64,000 nucleotides of DNA from Chrysemys picta bellii (Eukaryota > Chordata > Testudines > Emydidae): contig NC_088791.1 of the NCBI RefSeq assembly GCF_011386835.1, forward strand, positions 52,719,498 through 52,783,497, in the 5' to 3' direction. A program made the position numbers and the translations under genes. The first letter of the stretch is position 1. Each line of letters opens with the position of its first letter. The notes below the pieces were generated by a model. That model worked only from the letters and a program-made list of their open reading frames with translations, made no database searches and was not told where the DNA came from. Positions 45,146-57,739 of this stretch are shown one piece after another.

Positions 45146-48100
45146 CATGAGCTAAAAGCCATATTGGCACTTAGCTAAGGCTGTAGAAGACTCATTAATC
45201 ATCAGGTGTTCTAGGTGCCACTAGAGGTGGAGAGAGCACCATATCTAGCAGGCATGGGTTACACAAGCACTCCTTAGGGATCCCTCCACAGTGGGGTGAT
45301 CCTCTTGTAGTTGGCTTGATCAGCTTTGGACTGCTATGCATTGGTGACATGATGCAATATTTCTGTATAGCAATCTGTAAAGCTTTAATTGTTGATAGAG
45401 ATCTTTGCTTCCTGTAGGGCTCCCTTTTAGAGATTTTTCTAAGCCCATTCTCAACATGATTTAATTTCCCTGAGTCTTAGTACCATGCAACTTCAGAATC
45501 CCCCTGAAAATTTACTTCTTTTGCTTCTTTTACTGACGCCCACCATGGCCCTTATTATAGATGGTATCTCCACATTTTAATATATTAAATTAGTTTAAAA
45601 GTGAACACAGGCTTTTATCTTAGTGCTTCCTTCCATCTACCTGCTTATGTCTGGAAAATGTTTCTCTTCTTTGATTTAATTAACTGCCCTATCTTTAGTT
45701 AAATCCCTCCTTAAAACCAGACCTGGTCCCCTTGCACAGGTGAGGCACACTCAGGGAGAAGCCCTGTGTGTATCTGATTCTGATTCCATGTAGACCTGTG
45801 TAAATCAGGTGTAACTCAGTAAAACTGTGAAAAGCAGGTTTTCAGTGAGATCAAAATCAAGTCTTTCACGTTTACCATAGTCATTTTTTTCTCCTTGGAA
45901 AACAAGCCCTTCTATTTTTCAAACATAAGAGAGGCTACACCTGGCAGGCTGAGAGGCCCTCCTAGAGTCTTAAGTCTTATGCCTAATAGGAGTATTCTCT
46001 GAGTAAACCTGGAGAGGATCCATAGAGGTAAGATGATTCACAGTGTAGCCTGATTAGCTGTATTTGTCTATTCCGTTGTGGTAATTTCTATAACTACTGA
46101 ATAGAATTCATTTAGGAGTGAATCCTTCCACCCACATTTAATATTATCTAGTTTTTCTGTGGTTCAGCTTTAATATACATGACCTGCAAAGAAGAAGCAT
46201 TTGGACTTTGCTCTTATTTTTTTTAAGGCTTTTAAAACTTTTTAGCTGAAGTAGAGTGTATTTTCTTGCCTGTTTTCATGTTAGAAATCCAGGTGTTCTG
46301 TACCTTGGAAGACTTCATATCCACTGGAGAACTAGCAAACTTATGACATCACAAGAGACAAGAGTTCTGAGAAAGGAAAATATATTTAGTCAGATGATTC
46401 AAATGCTCTGGTTTTGATTAACATCTATTTAACTCCAGTGCCTATACACATTTGGTTGAACTGATGTCTTTGTTAAAGTTTCAACAATACTGTATTTTAA
46501 GCTAAGGCATGAGAACTCATAGTAAACATCTCTCAGTCATTCCTGCAAAATCAGTGAAGACCAGACTTGACATTCCTGAAATTTCTAAGGTGAAAACAAG
46601 CAGAAGGAGGAAACTGTAAAAGAAAAAGACCTCAGGACTCTTTTATACATTAGATACAATAGTGAAAGGCGTGGTACAAGAACCTACATAGAAGCAAATA
46701 AAGAAACAAAAAAAGGGTCCAAAACTATTACAAATAGATCATTTTTGGTCACTTTTAAAGGGGCAGACTCAAATGAACAGTGGCACTATAAACATATGTT
46801 CATTTGTAAAGCTGAATAGCTGTGTATGTTTGTTTTTTATAGCAATCTTTCTGATATTGCAGTAGCACACAATTGCTTGTCAGTTGTTACTAGCATAAAA
46901 TGGTAGGAAACAGTTCGCTAGAGGTAAGGAACTATATTGTCAAAATTGTTCAGTACCCAATTGTTCTTAATGGAAGCTGAAATTAGGTCACATCATTTAG
47001 GTGCCTAAATGGGAGCGGAGCTCTCTTAAAAATCTGGCCCCGATTGTGGGTGTAGAGCTTTTTTGACAATGTGGGTGATATGTGTGTGTAGGAGAGCATG
47101 ACTATAATTATCTATGTTTGGTATTTATTTGCTGGTGCCAGTCTTGGTTTACAGTGGGTGATGCTGTGTGTTTTGTGTTGCTGGATGTTTACGTATAGTG
47201 AACAGAGGGACAGAAAATAGAAAAGAATTTTAAACATAAAAGGTCGAAATATTTCCTTTAGTGAAGATTATTCATATAACCTTGCTGTTAAATTCAGAAA
47301 ACTACTCATAATATTGGTCTCCTCTGAGCATAAGCAAAATGTCATTCTTGAGGCAGCTCCCCACAGGAGAGATTGCTATTGCTTTTACTTTTACCATAAT
47401 TTCATCAAGAGGTTACATGCTCTGAGGACTTCCAGAATAGAAATTGAGCTTCATTTTAGTCTTTAAGAAATTAAAATATTGATGCCCTGGACTACAAAGC
47501 ACATTTAAATGCACCAGAGAATTCAAAAGGGAAGTAGTGAAATAAAAGCCCAAACTATGAGCTGATAAAGCTAGATGGTAGCAATAATTAAGCCGATTAA
47601 ACAAATGATTGCAGAATTCATTTCCATAGTTCATCTGTCTCCTTCCATTGAAAACTAATGGCAAAGATCCTTGCTCACTGCCAAATCATGGACCAATATG
47701 GTTAAGGAAAATATATGGAAGTGCCAAATGATTCAGACAAAATCTGGAAAATTTCAATCAGAAACCTTAAGCTGTGATTGTGGGAACTAATATACATCAA
47801 TTCAGACTCCCAACTAGTGCTCCAGCAAAACCAGGCAAGACCAGAGTTCACATTCTGATACAGCTAAGGTAATAAATCAAATAAAAATGTTTTTTTTTTA
47901 ATTCAAGCCTTCTTTGTACATTCCAAAGAATCCAAAAAGGACACGAGACCAATTTAAAAAAAAAAATTTGAGGTCACCTTCCAGGGAGGCTCACTTGCTT
48001 TTTGGCAACCTTTCAATCTACAGGTTCAGTACATGCTCTTAAATGAATGCTTTGGAAAATCACCTAATCAAACAAAGTTTCCTTAGTGATTAATGAAGTT

Positions 48101-48218
48101 ATTCCACGGTTACCCAGTTCAGCATGCCACTAAACTTTACTTTGTTTGAATCTGATTATCCTGTGGGGAATGAAAAACTTCAGTAAAGAAATGCTATGAC
48201 AAGTTGCTTTTATTGTAG
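45146..48218. other. No gene recognised
   Basis: AT-rich. Small repeat pieces at 45735-45830 (GTGTAAATCAGGTGTAACTC) and 46990-47040 (AGGTGCCTAAATGGGAGC, AAAAATCTGGCC), the latter like the hairpin family at 57.8 kb. Confidence 0.55.
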
Positions 48219-48339
48219 GAGGACAAAACCTGCAAAACCTCCCCGCCTTTGGGTTTGGATCCTTGGGGCTGTTAGCAGCCAACATAAGTTAGCACACCTC
48301 TCAGACACAGAGCTGCCTCAGAATGGAGGAAGTGCAAAG
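48219..48339 (+). other. Candidate internal exon (weak)
   Basis: 121 bp between an acceptor-like TTGCTTTTATTGTAG and a strong donor AAAG|GTAAGC. One frame is open across it (TKPAKPPRLWVWILGAVSSQ). No known family is recognised. It could belong to a noncoding transcript, a host gene, or be chance. Confidence 0.2.
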
Positions 48340-48963
48340 GTAAGCATTGCACTACATTTGCACCTCCACCTATGTGGTTTGTGCTGATTTGTTTCTTGGC
48401 AGTACCCAAGGGTCTGGCCAGCTATGTCTCTTCATTGTTGAGATATGGAAGAAATTTTTTCTAATGATCAGAAGTTTATCCTTGCCATTTTCACTGAGGC
48501 AATTTCAGCTTTAAAAATGTAATAAATTCCTTCACACTTGGCTTTGCATTCACTTTTCAGTGTCTCAGGGGCGTATTTTTGCCATCAGAAAAACTGAAGT
48601 CTAAGGGCATTATGTAGGACATTATACTGTAAGGAATGTCTGTTATGACAGGAAGGTAGACACAATATAATGTGACTATTTCTGCTAAATAAGTGTTCCC
48701 CAAATAATGTTATCTATGAACAATATTGAAATATTTACTTATGATTAGATGGTACATGACACACAGATTTTCTAAACCAACACTTTCAAACTGGTCCAGG
48801 AGCTTATATTATATTAGTTTTAACTTGGGGTCTTTTGCAATTTTTCAGTTATACTGTAGTCTTGAATTTGACTGGGACATTTTGGAGTAGGCTAGCTCAT
48901 TCCCTTTTAAACTGGTAAATATCAGGTTATTATAGAGGATTTGCTTCTGGCATACTTTGGACT
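48340..48963. other. No gene recognised
   Basis: AT-rich, unassigned. Confidence 0.5.
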
Positions 48964-49141
48964 AAGTAATGGTGGGGGGACGTGGATCAGCATTCACTTC
49001 GCACTCCTCCTCAGTACCCGGCCTGGGGAAGCTAATGATCCAACCTGCAGACCAATGACCAATCCAATTCATCAGTGATGAATCCTGGTCACATGGCACC
49101 TGAGGCACATTGCGGATATGCTAAGAAGAAGTAATGGTGGG
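48964..49141. mobile_element. Unidentified 152-bp insert with 13-bp TSD
   Basis: AAGTAATGGTGGG is present at 48964-48976 and 49129-49141. The 152 bp between is richer in G/C than its flanks (TTCGCACTCCTCC, GTACCCGGCCTGGGG) and has no terminal inverted repeats or A-tail. A long perfect TSD suggests target-primed retroposition of a small RNA or SINE. I compared it from memory with U1-U4, U6-class, 5S, 7SK, vault and several snoRNAs and found no match. Confidence 0.55.
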
Positions 49142-50168
49142 ACACTGAACATACAGTGTGGATCTTTGAACCCCTCCCACTGTTAGATTTGTAGACAAAG
49201 AAGGAACTGAAGTATATTGCATAGGCAATCTAGAGAGTCATCTGAATTGTAGCTCTCATTAAAATCAAGCCTTGAAAAAGTAGTTTGTTGTGTCTGTATG
49301 CTTAAGCATGTACTGTGCATGAAATACATACATATAATACATATAATGTGTCTGAAATCTGTCTAAGCCAGTTCAATTGACCATTTTTAAATAACCTGTT
49401 TCTGTCCTATGCTTGACGATCCCTAAGATGGCAGCCTGGAAAACAGTTATTTTTTTCTGTTATTATTTTATTCAGTCAGATGCATTTGGGCTTCAAAATA
49501 AGTAAATGTAATAGTACTTTGCAAAGAAGTGCTTCATTATAACACCTGCACATTTTTAGATGACAATTCGCACATTTTAAATTACTTTAGAGTCATATGA
49601 AAGAACACCATCAACACCCTAAAAGAGTTGCTTTTGTTTGTTCCTTGCAGTTGAATGATCAGCTGGTGTATCCTATTTATTGTTTGATCTGGTATGTTCT
49701 ATAATACACATTTATGCAGTTCATCATCCACTGTTGCACAGGAGACTGCATACTATGGCATTACTGTACAAAGAGCAAGATGATTCATGAGAGAGTCCCT
49801 GTACAATGTACATAGTTGTACTAGCTTCAGTGTAAATGGTAAAAAGTAAAATGACAAACTAGCATAAAACCCATAGTTTGACTCTTGTCAGCTTGTAAAT
49901 ATTTCCATTGAGACATTGGGCCAGAACTTTGGCTCTGGTGGAGGAGCATATATTGCAAACTGGGGTCAGAGAAGTGAGCCTGGGTGGCATAAAGCTCATT
50001 TTTGCAATCATCCAGTGCTAGAATTGCTATGAGCAGGGCCAGTCCCCAAAGTAAATTAGAGAAGACATCAGGCTACTTTAGCTTATGATAGCTCCCAAAG
50101 AATCCAAGGGGCCAAAATCACAGCTGGGGATCAGCACAGTACAAGCACACCCTTGCCATGCACTCTTC
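49142..50168. other. No gene recognised
   Basis: AT-rich, unassigned. Confidence 0.6.
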
Positions 50169-50796
50169 TTCTAGCTTAGGGTTACCATATTTTGTGCCTC
50201 CAAAAGGAGGACACTCCACGAGGCCCCGGCCCCGCCCCCAGCCCCGCCCACGCCCCACGCCCCAACTCCGCCCCTTCCCCAAAGTCTCCGCCCCCTCCCC
50301 TGCTTCCCGCGAACATTTGATTCGCGGGAAGCCTGAAGCAGGTAAGAGAGGGTGTGGGGGGAGGAGGCGCGGCCCAGGCTGGCCCCCCCGGCGTTTCCAG
50401 CCTGGGTCGGCTCGGGCCCTGGGGTGCCGGCCCCGGGCCCGGCCCCCGGCCGACCACCCCCGGCCCGCCCAGCACTGCCGGTCCCCGGCCCCCAGCCGAG
50501 CACCCCGGGCCCGGCCGAGCACCCCCGGTCCGCCCAGCACTGCCGGCCCCCGGCGGCCCGGCGCACCCCCCGGCAGCCCGGCGCACCCCCCGGCCGCCCA
50601 GCACCGCCGGCCCGGCGCACCCCATGGCCGCCCAGCACCGCCGGCCCCCCAGCCCTGGGCCAGCCCCCGGCCCAGCGGCGCCGGATTTTCCCGGACATGT
50701 TCGGCTTTTGGGGATTTCCCCCCGGACGGGGATTTGAGTCCCAAAAAGCCGGACATGTCCGGGAAAATCCGGACGTATGGTAACCCTATTCTAGCT
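50169..50796. mobile_element. hAT-like element with CpG-rich interior, 8-bp TSD
   Basis: Element 50177-50788 (612 bp) has perfect 13-bp terminal inverted repeats TAGGGTTACCATA and perfect TTCTAGCT duplications (50169-50176, 50789-50796). About 50210-50690 is extremely G/C-rich with many CpG and tandem-like CCCGGC/GCCCAGCAC units. 50690-50775 forms a hairpin (GGATTTTCCCGGACATGT paired with ACATGTCCGGGAAAATCC). The long overlapping open frames (up to 225 codons) on both strands are explained by the base composition. Confidence 0.9.
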
Positions 50797-51549
50797 ATGT
50801 TCCATACACTGGTATCAGGAAAGGTGAAAACTTAGGAGTTTCTATGCTGTTTTTCTGCCACTGGCGAATCCCCCTAAACTGGGAAGATGCTTCTGGGGGG
50901 AAGCTTTATGGCCAGAATCTGAAAATGGTCAAATTGCACAGAAGGTCTGGCCCACTTTTTTTGTAACAAATAAGGTAGGTAAATTAGTTTTAGAAGTAAA
51001 AGCAACAAAGGCCTGATCCAGCTCCCACTGAAGTCCATGGCAGCATTTCCATTGATGTTAATGAGAAGTGGATTAGGCCCCAAGTGAAATTAAAATGAGA
51101 AATAATTGAAGTGATCAGCGCCATTTTTGTGAGAAATGTGTTTAATAACTGTCCTGGTGAAAACCAAGGTTTTATTAGCAGAAATGTATGGTTGTCTGTA
51201 GTCACGAAGCAGACATTTTTCTCTAGACAACCAATTAAGACCACTAGGATCAGTGTCTAAAAATCAGCTGCCTCTATGCAGTGACCTAGAACTTGCCATT
51301 GTGGGAATAATAGGGTTTAAACAAAGAACAGAGACATTAATTTCTGATGTGGAAGAAGAAAGTAAATTACATTTTAATTTTTATCTGTGCTTTGAATAGC
51401 TTTGCCTGCAGAATTTTCAAGCTTAGGGTCAAACAATAATTCACTCAGTTGTAATTTGACCTAGTTTCCACGTTTTGTAGGACTCTTTTTTGAGCTTTAG
51501 CTAATTGAAGATCTCTTGGTTAAGCTAGAGTGGTCTCTTGCCATACTTC
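50797..51549. other. No gene; contains a small hairpin
   Basis: 51009-51082 is a MITE-like hairpin: GGCCTGATCCAGCTCCCACT is inverted against AGAAGTGGATTAGGCC, around a second inner pair. The rest is unassigned. Confidence 0.5.
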
Positions 51550-51690
51550 TTTTCTGGTTTGGTTTTCAGAATGTGAGCTCTTTGGGACCAAGATCATGCC
51601 TTCTTTTGTGGTAATTTAGTGCCCAGCACATTTTGGGTACTACTGTAGATATTTGGTAGTACTGCTACTATGACTAACAATAACTAATAA
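51550..51690 (+). repeat. L2/MIR-like 3' tail
   Basis: GTGAGCTCTTTGGGACCAAG, GTGCCCAGCACATTTTGGG, then AATAACTAATAATAAC. Confidence 0.5.
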
Positions 51691-54475
51691 TAACTATCAT
51701 TTTAAAAATAACATCTTGGAAATCAAGCTCATTTTTCTACAGTGACAGCTGAAGTTCCTGTAACCATATGCTGTATTAATAAAGTTACTTTGCATTATAT
51801 CAGTAACATACATTGACTGAGAACCTTTATTTGACCATCTTTATTTGGGCTTTATAATGGCTTATATTTCCTTTGTCTATTTTTCCCTTAACAAGGTCAT
51901 CATTATGCAGCGATAATTAATCTTCCACTATCCAATAGTTAGTTGACAATCAGTCACTGAAATATTTCTAAATGATTCTTTTATACTGTTTCCCTACCAG
52001 ATAGCTGTTACTTTATGTCAATTAACAGTAAATGATTAAAGATATTTGCATAAGCAAGTAGGTTTGCAGCCCTGTCCCGCTTCTCTATTCAGACTCTACA
52101 AGCATCAGTACACATCATTGCCTTTTTTCTACAGGCAGTTGGCATATATCCTTTGGTTTAGTTGAAAAGACTCAGATGAAGTTTGTTGTCTATGTAAATT
52201 GCAGCAATAGCGATGGCAATATTGGTGAGATTTTTCCACTGACCAGCTGCAAGTCATGTTTTCAGCTGGTGATGTTAAGTGTCTGTGAAGCACAGATGAT
52301 CAGCTTTTCAGTTCCATCTGGGATTCTTTGTGACAGTACTTCCCTTGCCACACTTAGAGGCTTTACATTGCAAAATTATGGGCTTCTCTGGATCAAAATG
52401 AACTTATCATGTTTCAATAGCGTTTCTCAATGTTTTGTTTGCTTTTTTTCTTCTCTCTTCGCCCCAGAAACACATGCTATCCTTTCTGAAGAAACTGCAA
52501 TATTTGTGCCAGCAGAGCAAATAGACTTGGCAGGCTGTTTGGCAATAATTGATCATATCCAAACAGTAATTGAATTTTGTTTGCTGTAGACATAGAAGTA
52601 GCTCATACCGTGCTGCCTCTTCTGTGACAATAAGCTTCAATTCACACTGTTCATACCATTGCTCGCTATCTGTTTCACTCCTTTTGATATGACTCTTTAG
52701 TTTCAGTAAGCTTTTAGTGGCCCCTTTGCATTATACCATAAAACTTTAATGGATGTATTTTTAGATTAGTGTATGGGGATTTATTAGCAATATTTATTAT
52801 TCAGTGGACCAGAACTTCAGCTGTTGGCAATGGAACTAGTTAACACTAACTGAGGTTTGGACCCAGTGTTTCTTAATTACTAATAGTTTGATTGGCTTGG
52901 CATGTGACATAGGAGAAACACAAGTGTATTTTTAGATAGTGTTACAATATTTTCCCTCCCTCTATTTGTATATACTTATAACAATTTTCTGTTTCATATA
53001 GGTATGTAAATAATCTTGCATCTTCACAATGTTCACTGTAGCATACAAAAATGTATAGCATACACAATGGAACTTACCAAAGACAGAGCTATTTTTCCTG
53101 GAATGCCCTTGCCTTGACAGATTTAAGTTAGATACACACTTATATAGCTCTGTATAGAAGATGCAGGGAAGTAGTCTCTGCCAATAGTTGATACACCTGT
53201 TTTTCTCACATCAGATTAAAGACCTGCTAGATCTCAGCATGGATTCTACAAAATTTTCAAAGGGCCTTCGGCTTCTTAGCATAACCAAGCCATCCCTATG
53301 GCTGGCCTTGGTCCTGACTTCAGGGAGATTGCATGGGTATGATTTAGGGCAGAATTTGCCCTGTTGTCTTGGTATATGGTATTGGTACATTAAGGACAGA
53401 ATTTGCAGACCTAATTTTACTTTTCTTGAATTGGGGAAGTTATGTTACAACTTTAACATTACCTCAAAATAGACTATTTGCATTTGAAATAGATAAAATG
53501 GCTATCGGGCCTTTTTGGTTGATTCCTTAACTCCCCTGAACACATAATTGCTCTGCTGTTTTTGTCACCATTTGGCCTAGTGCTTGGAAATAACAAGGCA
53601 AAGGGCAGTTACTAGTGAATAAAGCTGTGGTCTTATTTTGGAAGGTACAGTATGTCAACCTATCTTTCTTTTGGAAGAAAATGACCTAGTTATGTCTGAA
53701 CATGAGACTGTGATTTCTTTATGATACTGGAAGATTAAAGAGTTCTATTTTTCTTTTTCTTATTATCTTGGGCCTTCAGGGATTCTAAACTTCGGGTGAG
53801 AATGAGGTTGACCTGTAAGGCCATTCTATTATCCTTGTCAGGACCAGGAAACCTCTTGGAAACACATGAAAAATATTTATACACTTGATTCTCCAAGCAC
53901 CACAGAAGAGGAAAATACTTCAAAACAAAGAAAGGCCAATGTGTTTGATGTCTGTAATGTAGTATATTTACACAAATAGCTGTAACATTTGGTGCAGAAT
54001 AACACACAACCAAAAGGTGTTATATTAAGACATATAGGGATGAGCTGGGACCTTGGGAGAGGGGGTATTATGTTTCAGGAAGCCAGGGCCTTTGGAGGTT
54101 TTGGTTGCAAGTTGGTGAGCATCATACACCATTTACATGGTCAGCTTAATGTACACTCTCTCTGCACACATGTACATCATACATAATTTGAAAGCATATT
54201 ATGTCTACTTTAAGATGAGATATGATATGGAGTTTTCAAGTGGTGCTATTACCATAGAAACAGAGATAAACAATGACAACATCAACACATTAAAATTACC
54301 CTTTTGAAACATTTGCATTAGTTTCTGTTGGTTTAATGACTATATAGTATTTCACAACATAAAACTGGATTGCTTTGTGACCTCAAATCTTCACAACAAC
54401 AATCGAATAGGTAAAACAAAATCTAACAATACATTTGTATGGTATCATTGAAATATAATAGCACTAGTGATATTT
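51691..54475. other. No gene recognised; one acceptor-like site
   Basis: A long pyrimidine tract ending CTTCGCCCCAG at 52468 is followed by about 40 open codons to a TAG at 52587-52589 (137-codon frame from 52176). No family was recognised and no donor is needed if terminal, so this is only a weak candidate. Confidence 0.4.
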
Positions 54476-56345
54476 CTAGTCGGCCTCATTATCATCATCT
54501 TGTTCATCATTATGATCTCTGTTGAGAGTGTGTGGGGTTACCACAGATTTCATTGCCTTGACATATACACAGTTCTGTCCAGGGAAGATTGTTCTGACTA
54601 CTAATACAGCTGATTGTGCAGTGGTACAGGCACAAAGAAGGTCTTGTAGACGCTCAGATGCTATTGGGCTGTTGAAGAATACAGGTAGTAGTTCATTGTC
54701 CACATTTTTCCATTTGTGTTACAATGGTGATCCAATATCTGTTTTACCTACGTGAGAAGACATCCTAATCTTTGTTTGCCAAGATGCTTTTTTGACATGT
54801 TCTTCAAAACAGTCCTCACACAGTAGGAGTTTGGCCAGTAACTTGTCCTTTTTGATGGCTAGATTAAGCAATTCAGGTCTCTGTGCATCTCCTTTTCTTT
54901 CTTGCTCTAGTCATACAGCATTGCTACCAATTTTCTTGATGCATGCAATTTTCTTGTCCATCGCTCTCTCACAATTTGACAAGATCTATGAAAAGGTAAG
55001 CTCCCTTTGTTTGGACAACATTAAATACAGATTTTTCCCAATACCAAATAGGGATGGCACAGAATATCATCCTGTTAATGCCTGTACAGCATTAAGTAAA
55101 TTGCAGAAGTCAGGAGTGCATGCATCACCAATTGCATGCACAGGTATGAAGCGACAATTGTCAATTGCACTGGTAATGGTGCCTGTGTCAATCCACATGT
55201 TATCTGTGTGTTCCATTTTAAGAAAGTAGTGAACAGCAAGGACCAAAACACCTGTTTCAGGTAACCTAATTACTATGGTTACATTGATATTGAGACCTAA
55301 AAGCCACACTGATACTTACAGCATGCAGAAGCATCCTTATGTCTGCTTCCTCTTGAGTACTGTACAAGTTTTGGGCTTCTTCATCACTTCTACTGGCAAT
55401 GGACTTCGCTATTTCACCATTGGAAAAGCCTGTAGCAAGGAGTGTTTGCACTGGGTGTGCTCCCACACTCAGGTGCATTTTGAACCATATAGTCACAGAG
55501 GAATTTTGCAAGTGATTGCTTGTTGGATGCCACCTTTTTTTTTCCATGGAGGCACAGGGCATCTACCAATCACCTGGTATGCCTTGCATCTAAACTTAGA
55601 TTCTGTCCAGAGTTGTATTTTCCTGCAGTTTTCACAGAATTACTGTTGTCATATCTGCCAAAAAGACTTTGATTATAGAATTAGCTTTGTCAAAGGACCT
55701 GCCTCAAGTACTCAGCAGCCAATTTATTGAATGTGTGGCATTTGTCTCCAGCCATCATTTGTATGACAGCCATGGCTTCTCTGATGCATACGGTGGTTTC
55801 CTTGTTGCATGCTCTTAGCTCATGGATTCTTTCAGCTTGACTTTCCAGATTATGCCCTAATTCCTTTAATTGTTCCATCAGCATGGAAGACAGACATAGG
55901 CATAGGCCCTATGTGGGTGACTAAGAACAATTGCCACTGAAATATCATCTCTGCATCTTGCTAAGAATAGGGCTCTGTGCAAGATGGTTTCTGGACTGAT
56001 ATCATAGAATCAGAGAATATCAGGATTGGAAGGGACCTCAGGAGGTCATCTATTCCAACCCCCTGCTCAAAGCAGGACCAATCCCCAACTAAATATATCT
56101 GCTGTGATTGTCCTTTCCTTGCCAGACTTAAATTTGGACTTCTTGGCCATGTCAGCAAATGTTTAGATGCCAGATTTCTTGACTGGGCTGAAGGAGCTAA
56201 ATGTCCCATCAGAATCAAATTCACCAGTCATAAATTTCTCTATTTGTTCTTCATCAACATCTGCTATTTTCAGTAGAGACTCTCGTACAGCTGATGCTAC
56301 ATGCAATCCAGTTGATATGTTTATAAGCACCTCTCGATATGATTA
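54476..56345 (-). pseudogene. Degraded copy of EEADTR/LTG-motif ORF family
   Basis: Reading minus strand, segments in several frames follow a known order for a multicopy animal ORF family whose members often carry EEADTR and TGCDT motifs. First IADVDEEQIEKFMTGEFDSD and FADMAKKSKFKSG (56345-56100). Then HELRACNKE and CIREAMAVIQMM with FNKLAAEYLRQVL (55884-55690). Then STQEEADIRMLLHAV (about 55350), VIRLPETGVLVLAVHYF (about 55260), NCRFIPVHAIGDAC and VQALTG (about 55070), GIGKNLYLMLSKQ (about 55030). Last a C-terminus ending DDDNEAD (54476). No introns separate the blocks, pointing to a retrocopy or transposon-borne gene. At least four frameshifts and several stops break it, and a CR1 tail is inserted. 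Some relatives are described as PIN/FEN-like nucleases; here that function is inference. Confidence 0.6.
56003..56095 (-). mobile_element. CR1 3' tail inserted in the pseudogene
   Basis: Plus-strand text ATCATAGAATCAGAGAATAT, GGAAGGGACCTCAGGAGGTC and CCCCTGCTCAAAGCAGGACC is the complement of the CR1 3' UTR and octamer tail seen at 17620-17695. About 93 bp, heavily 5'-truncated. Confidence 0.85.
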
Positions 56346-57739
56346 AGGGTCAAAATGGACTTGTCGTATTGTTGATGACATGGTTTGTAAGAGCTGTAAC
56401 AGCTATTTACATATTGTTAGACTACTTCTCTGTCCCATGGCTTTTGCATATTCATAATAAGAAGCTGTGTATTGTTATCTCTAACACTAATACTGACCTG
56501 TACATAAGTGTCACTGAATTAAAAAGCTATCTTCCAGAATATTTCAAACAAATACTACATGCAAAGGCAATTACAAATTAAAACCTTCTATCAGGCAGTC
56601 TAGATGCTACACTCTATGTATAAAAGCTTACAAATAGAAAAGCATTACATTAGGAATTTACATACATTTATATCAACCCACTGTGCAGCTACTTGTACAA
56701 CCTTCAGTGTGAGACTGAGCTGGTCAACACATTTCAATTGAAAATAAAGAAAACTATTATATCACTGAGAGACACTTTGACAATTAAGAATGTGCAGTGT
56801 GAAAATATTTCGTGCTAGCATATTGCCATGTTAGTTTATCACCATTTTTGCCACATGCTAAAAGCTTAATCATTTCGGAAAAAAACCTCCCGTATGCAAA
56901 ACCAATAAAAATCTTTTAAGACATTGTCATTTTCTAGCTCTGATCAATAAACACCACATTAAGTGTGGAAATGAACTTAAACAGTAAAAACCGTAGTCAT
57001 AGTCCTGTTGCAGTGTTTCTGGAACCATTCAAAAATGACACTTTCCGATTTTGGGGTGCCATTTTGGGTACCGTTGTTTCACCTCATCTACCAGCTCACA
57101 GCACCACTTGACTGCTCCACACCGTACCACACTTAAACATACATAAAATAAGCTTTCAAATTATATATGATGTGGGTGTGTGTAGGTAAGGTATATTAAA
57201 CTCCAAAAAATATGGCCCTTTTTTGAAGAATAACCAGATGCCTAAAATGGGATTTTGAGGGTGGGGAGAAGCCAGAGTCTTTGGGATTGGATGTACTATT
57301 TCTTTTTGCCTGGGGATTGGACTCTTATATGAACATGGGTCTCATCACCCCTTGTTCTCCGATCTGCCTGGGAGCTGACTTCCTTTGGTGGAAATCTCTT
57401 CTTTTCCTGTTCCTAGGGTTCTCTTCTTTCTCCCCAAGCCTCTGGACAGGGGATTGGGCTCCAGTGGTGGATCCTGCTCTGTCTGCCTTGTATTGGGAGT
57501 CTTTTCTCTTCCTACCTCCCCATCACCCCCTACCCGCAGGGTTGGGCTCCCCAGATGGAAATCTATTCTCACCTTTTTTCCAGCTTGCATAGTGCGTAGG
57601 AAATCAAGCACAATGAGTTCATGTCACTCTACTTAATAGCAAAATGTTACCAAAATGTAAAGCAGAGTATACGATCAATGGTACCTTTCAAGAAGTGCAA
57701 CAGGAGCTGTCACTGAAAAGATCTGGCCGAGGGCTTCGC
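56346..57739. other. No gene recognised
   Basis: AT-rich to about 57230. 57245-57590 is C/T/G-rich with degenerate internal repetition (GGGGATTGGACTC, GGGGATTGGGCTCC, GGTTGGGCTCC), possibly a decayed minisatellite. Overlapping frames there are not supported. Confidence 0.5.

Noticed and set aside
50158..50835. Overlapping open frames of 127-225 codons on both strands
   Set aside because: They lie inside a GC-rich hAT-like element with perfect TIRs and TSD. Stop codons are rare in such composition, all six frames are open, and the predicted peptides are low-complexity Pro/Arg/Gly.
54792..55730. Plus-strand frames of 145 and 151 codons
   Set aside because: They are antisense to the EEADTR-motif remnant, whose minus-strand motifs are recognisable; the plus-strand peptides show none.
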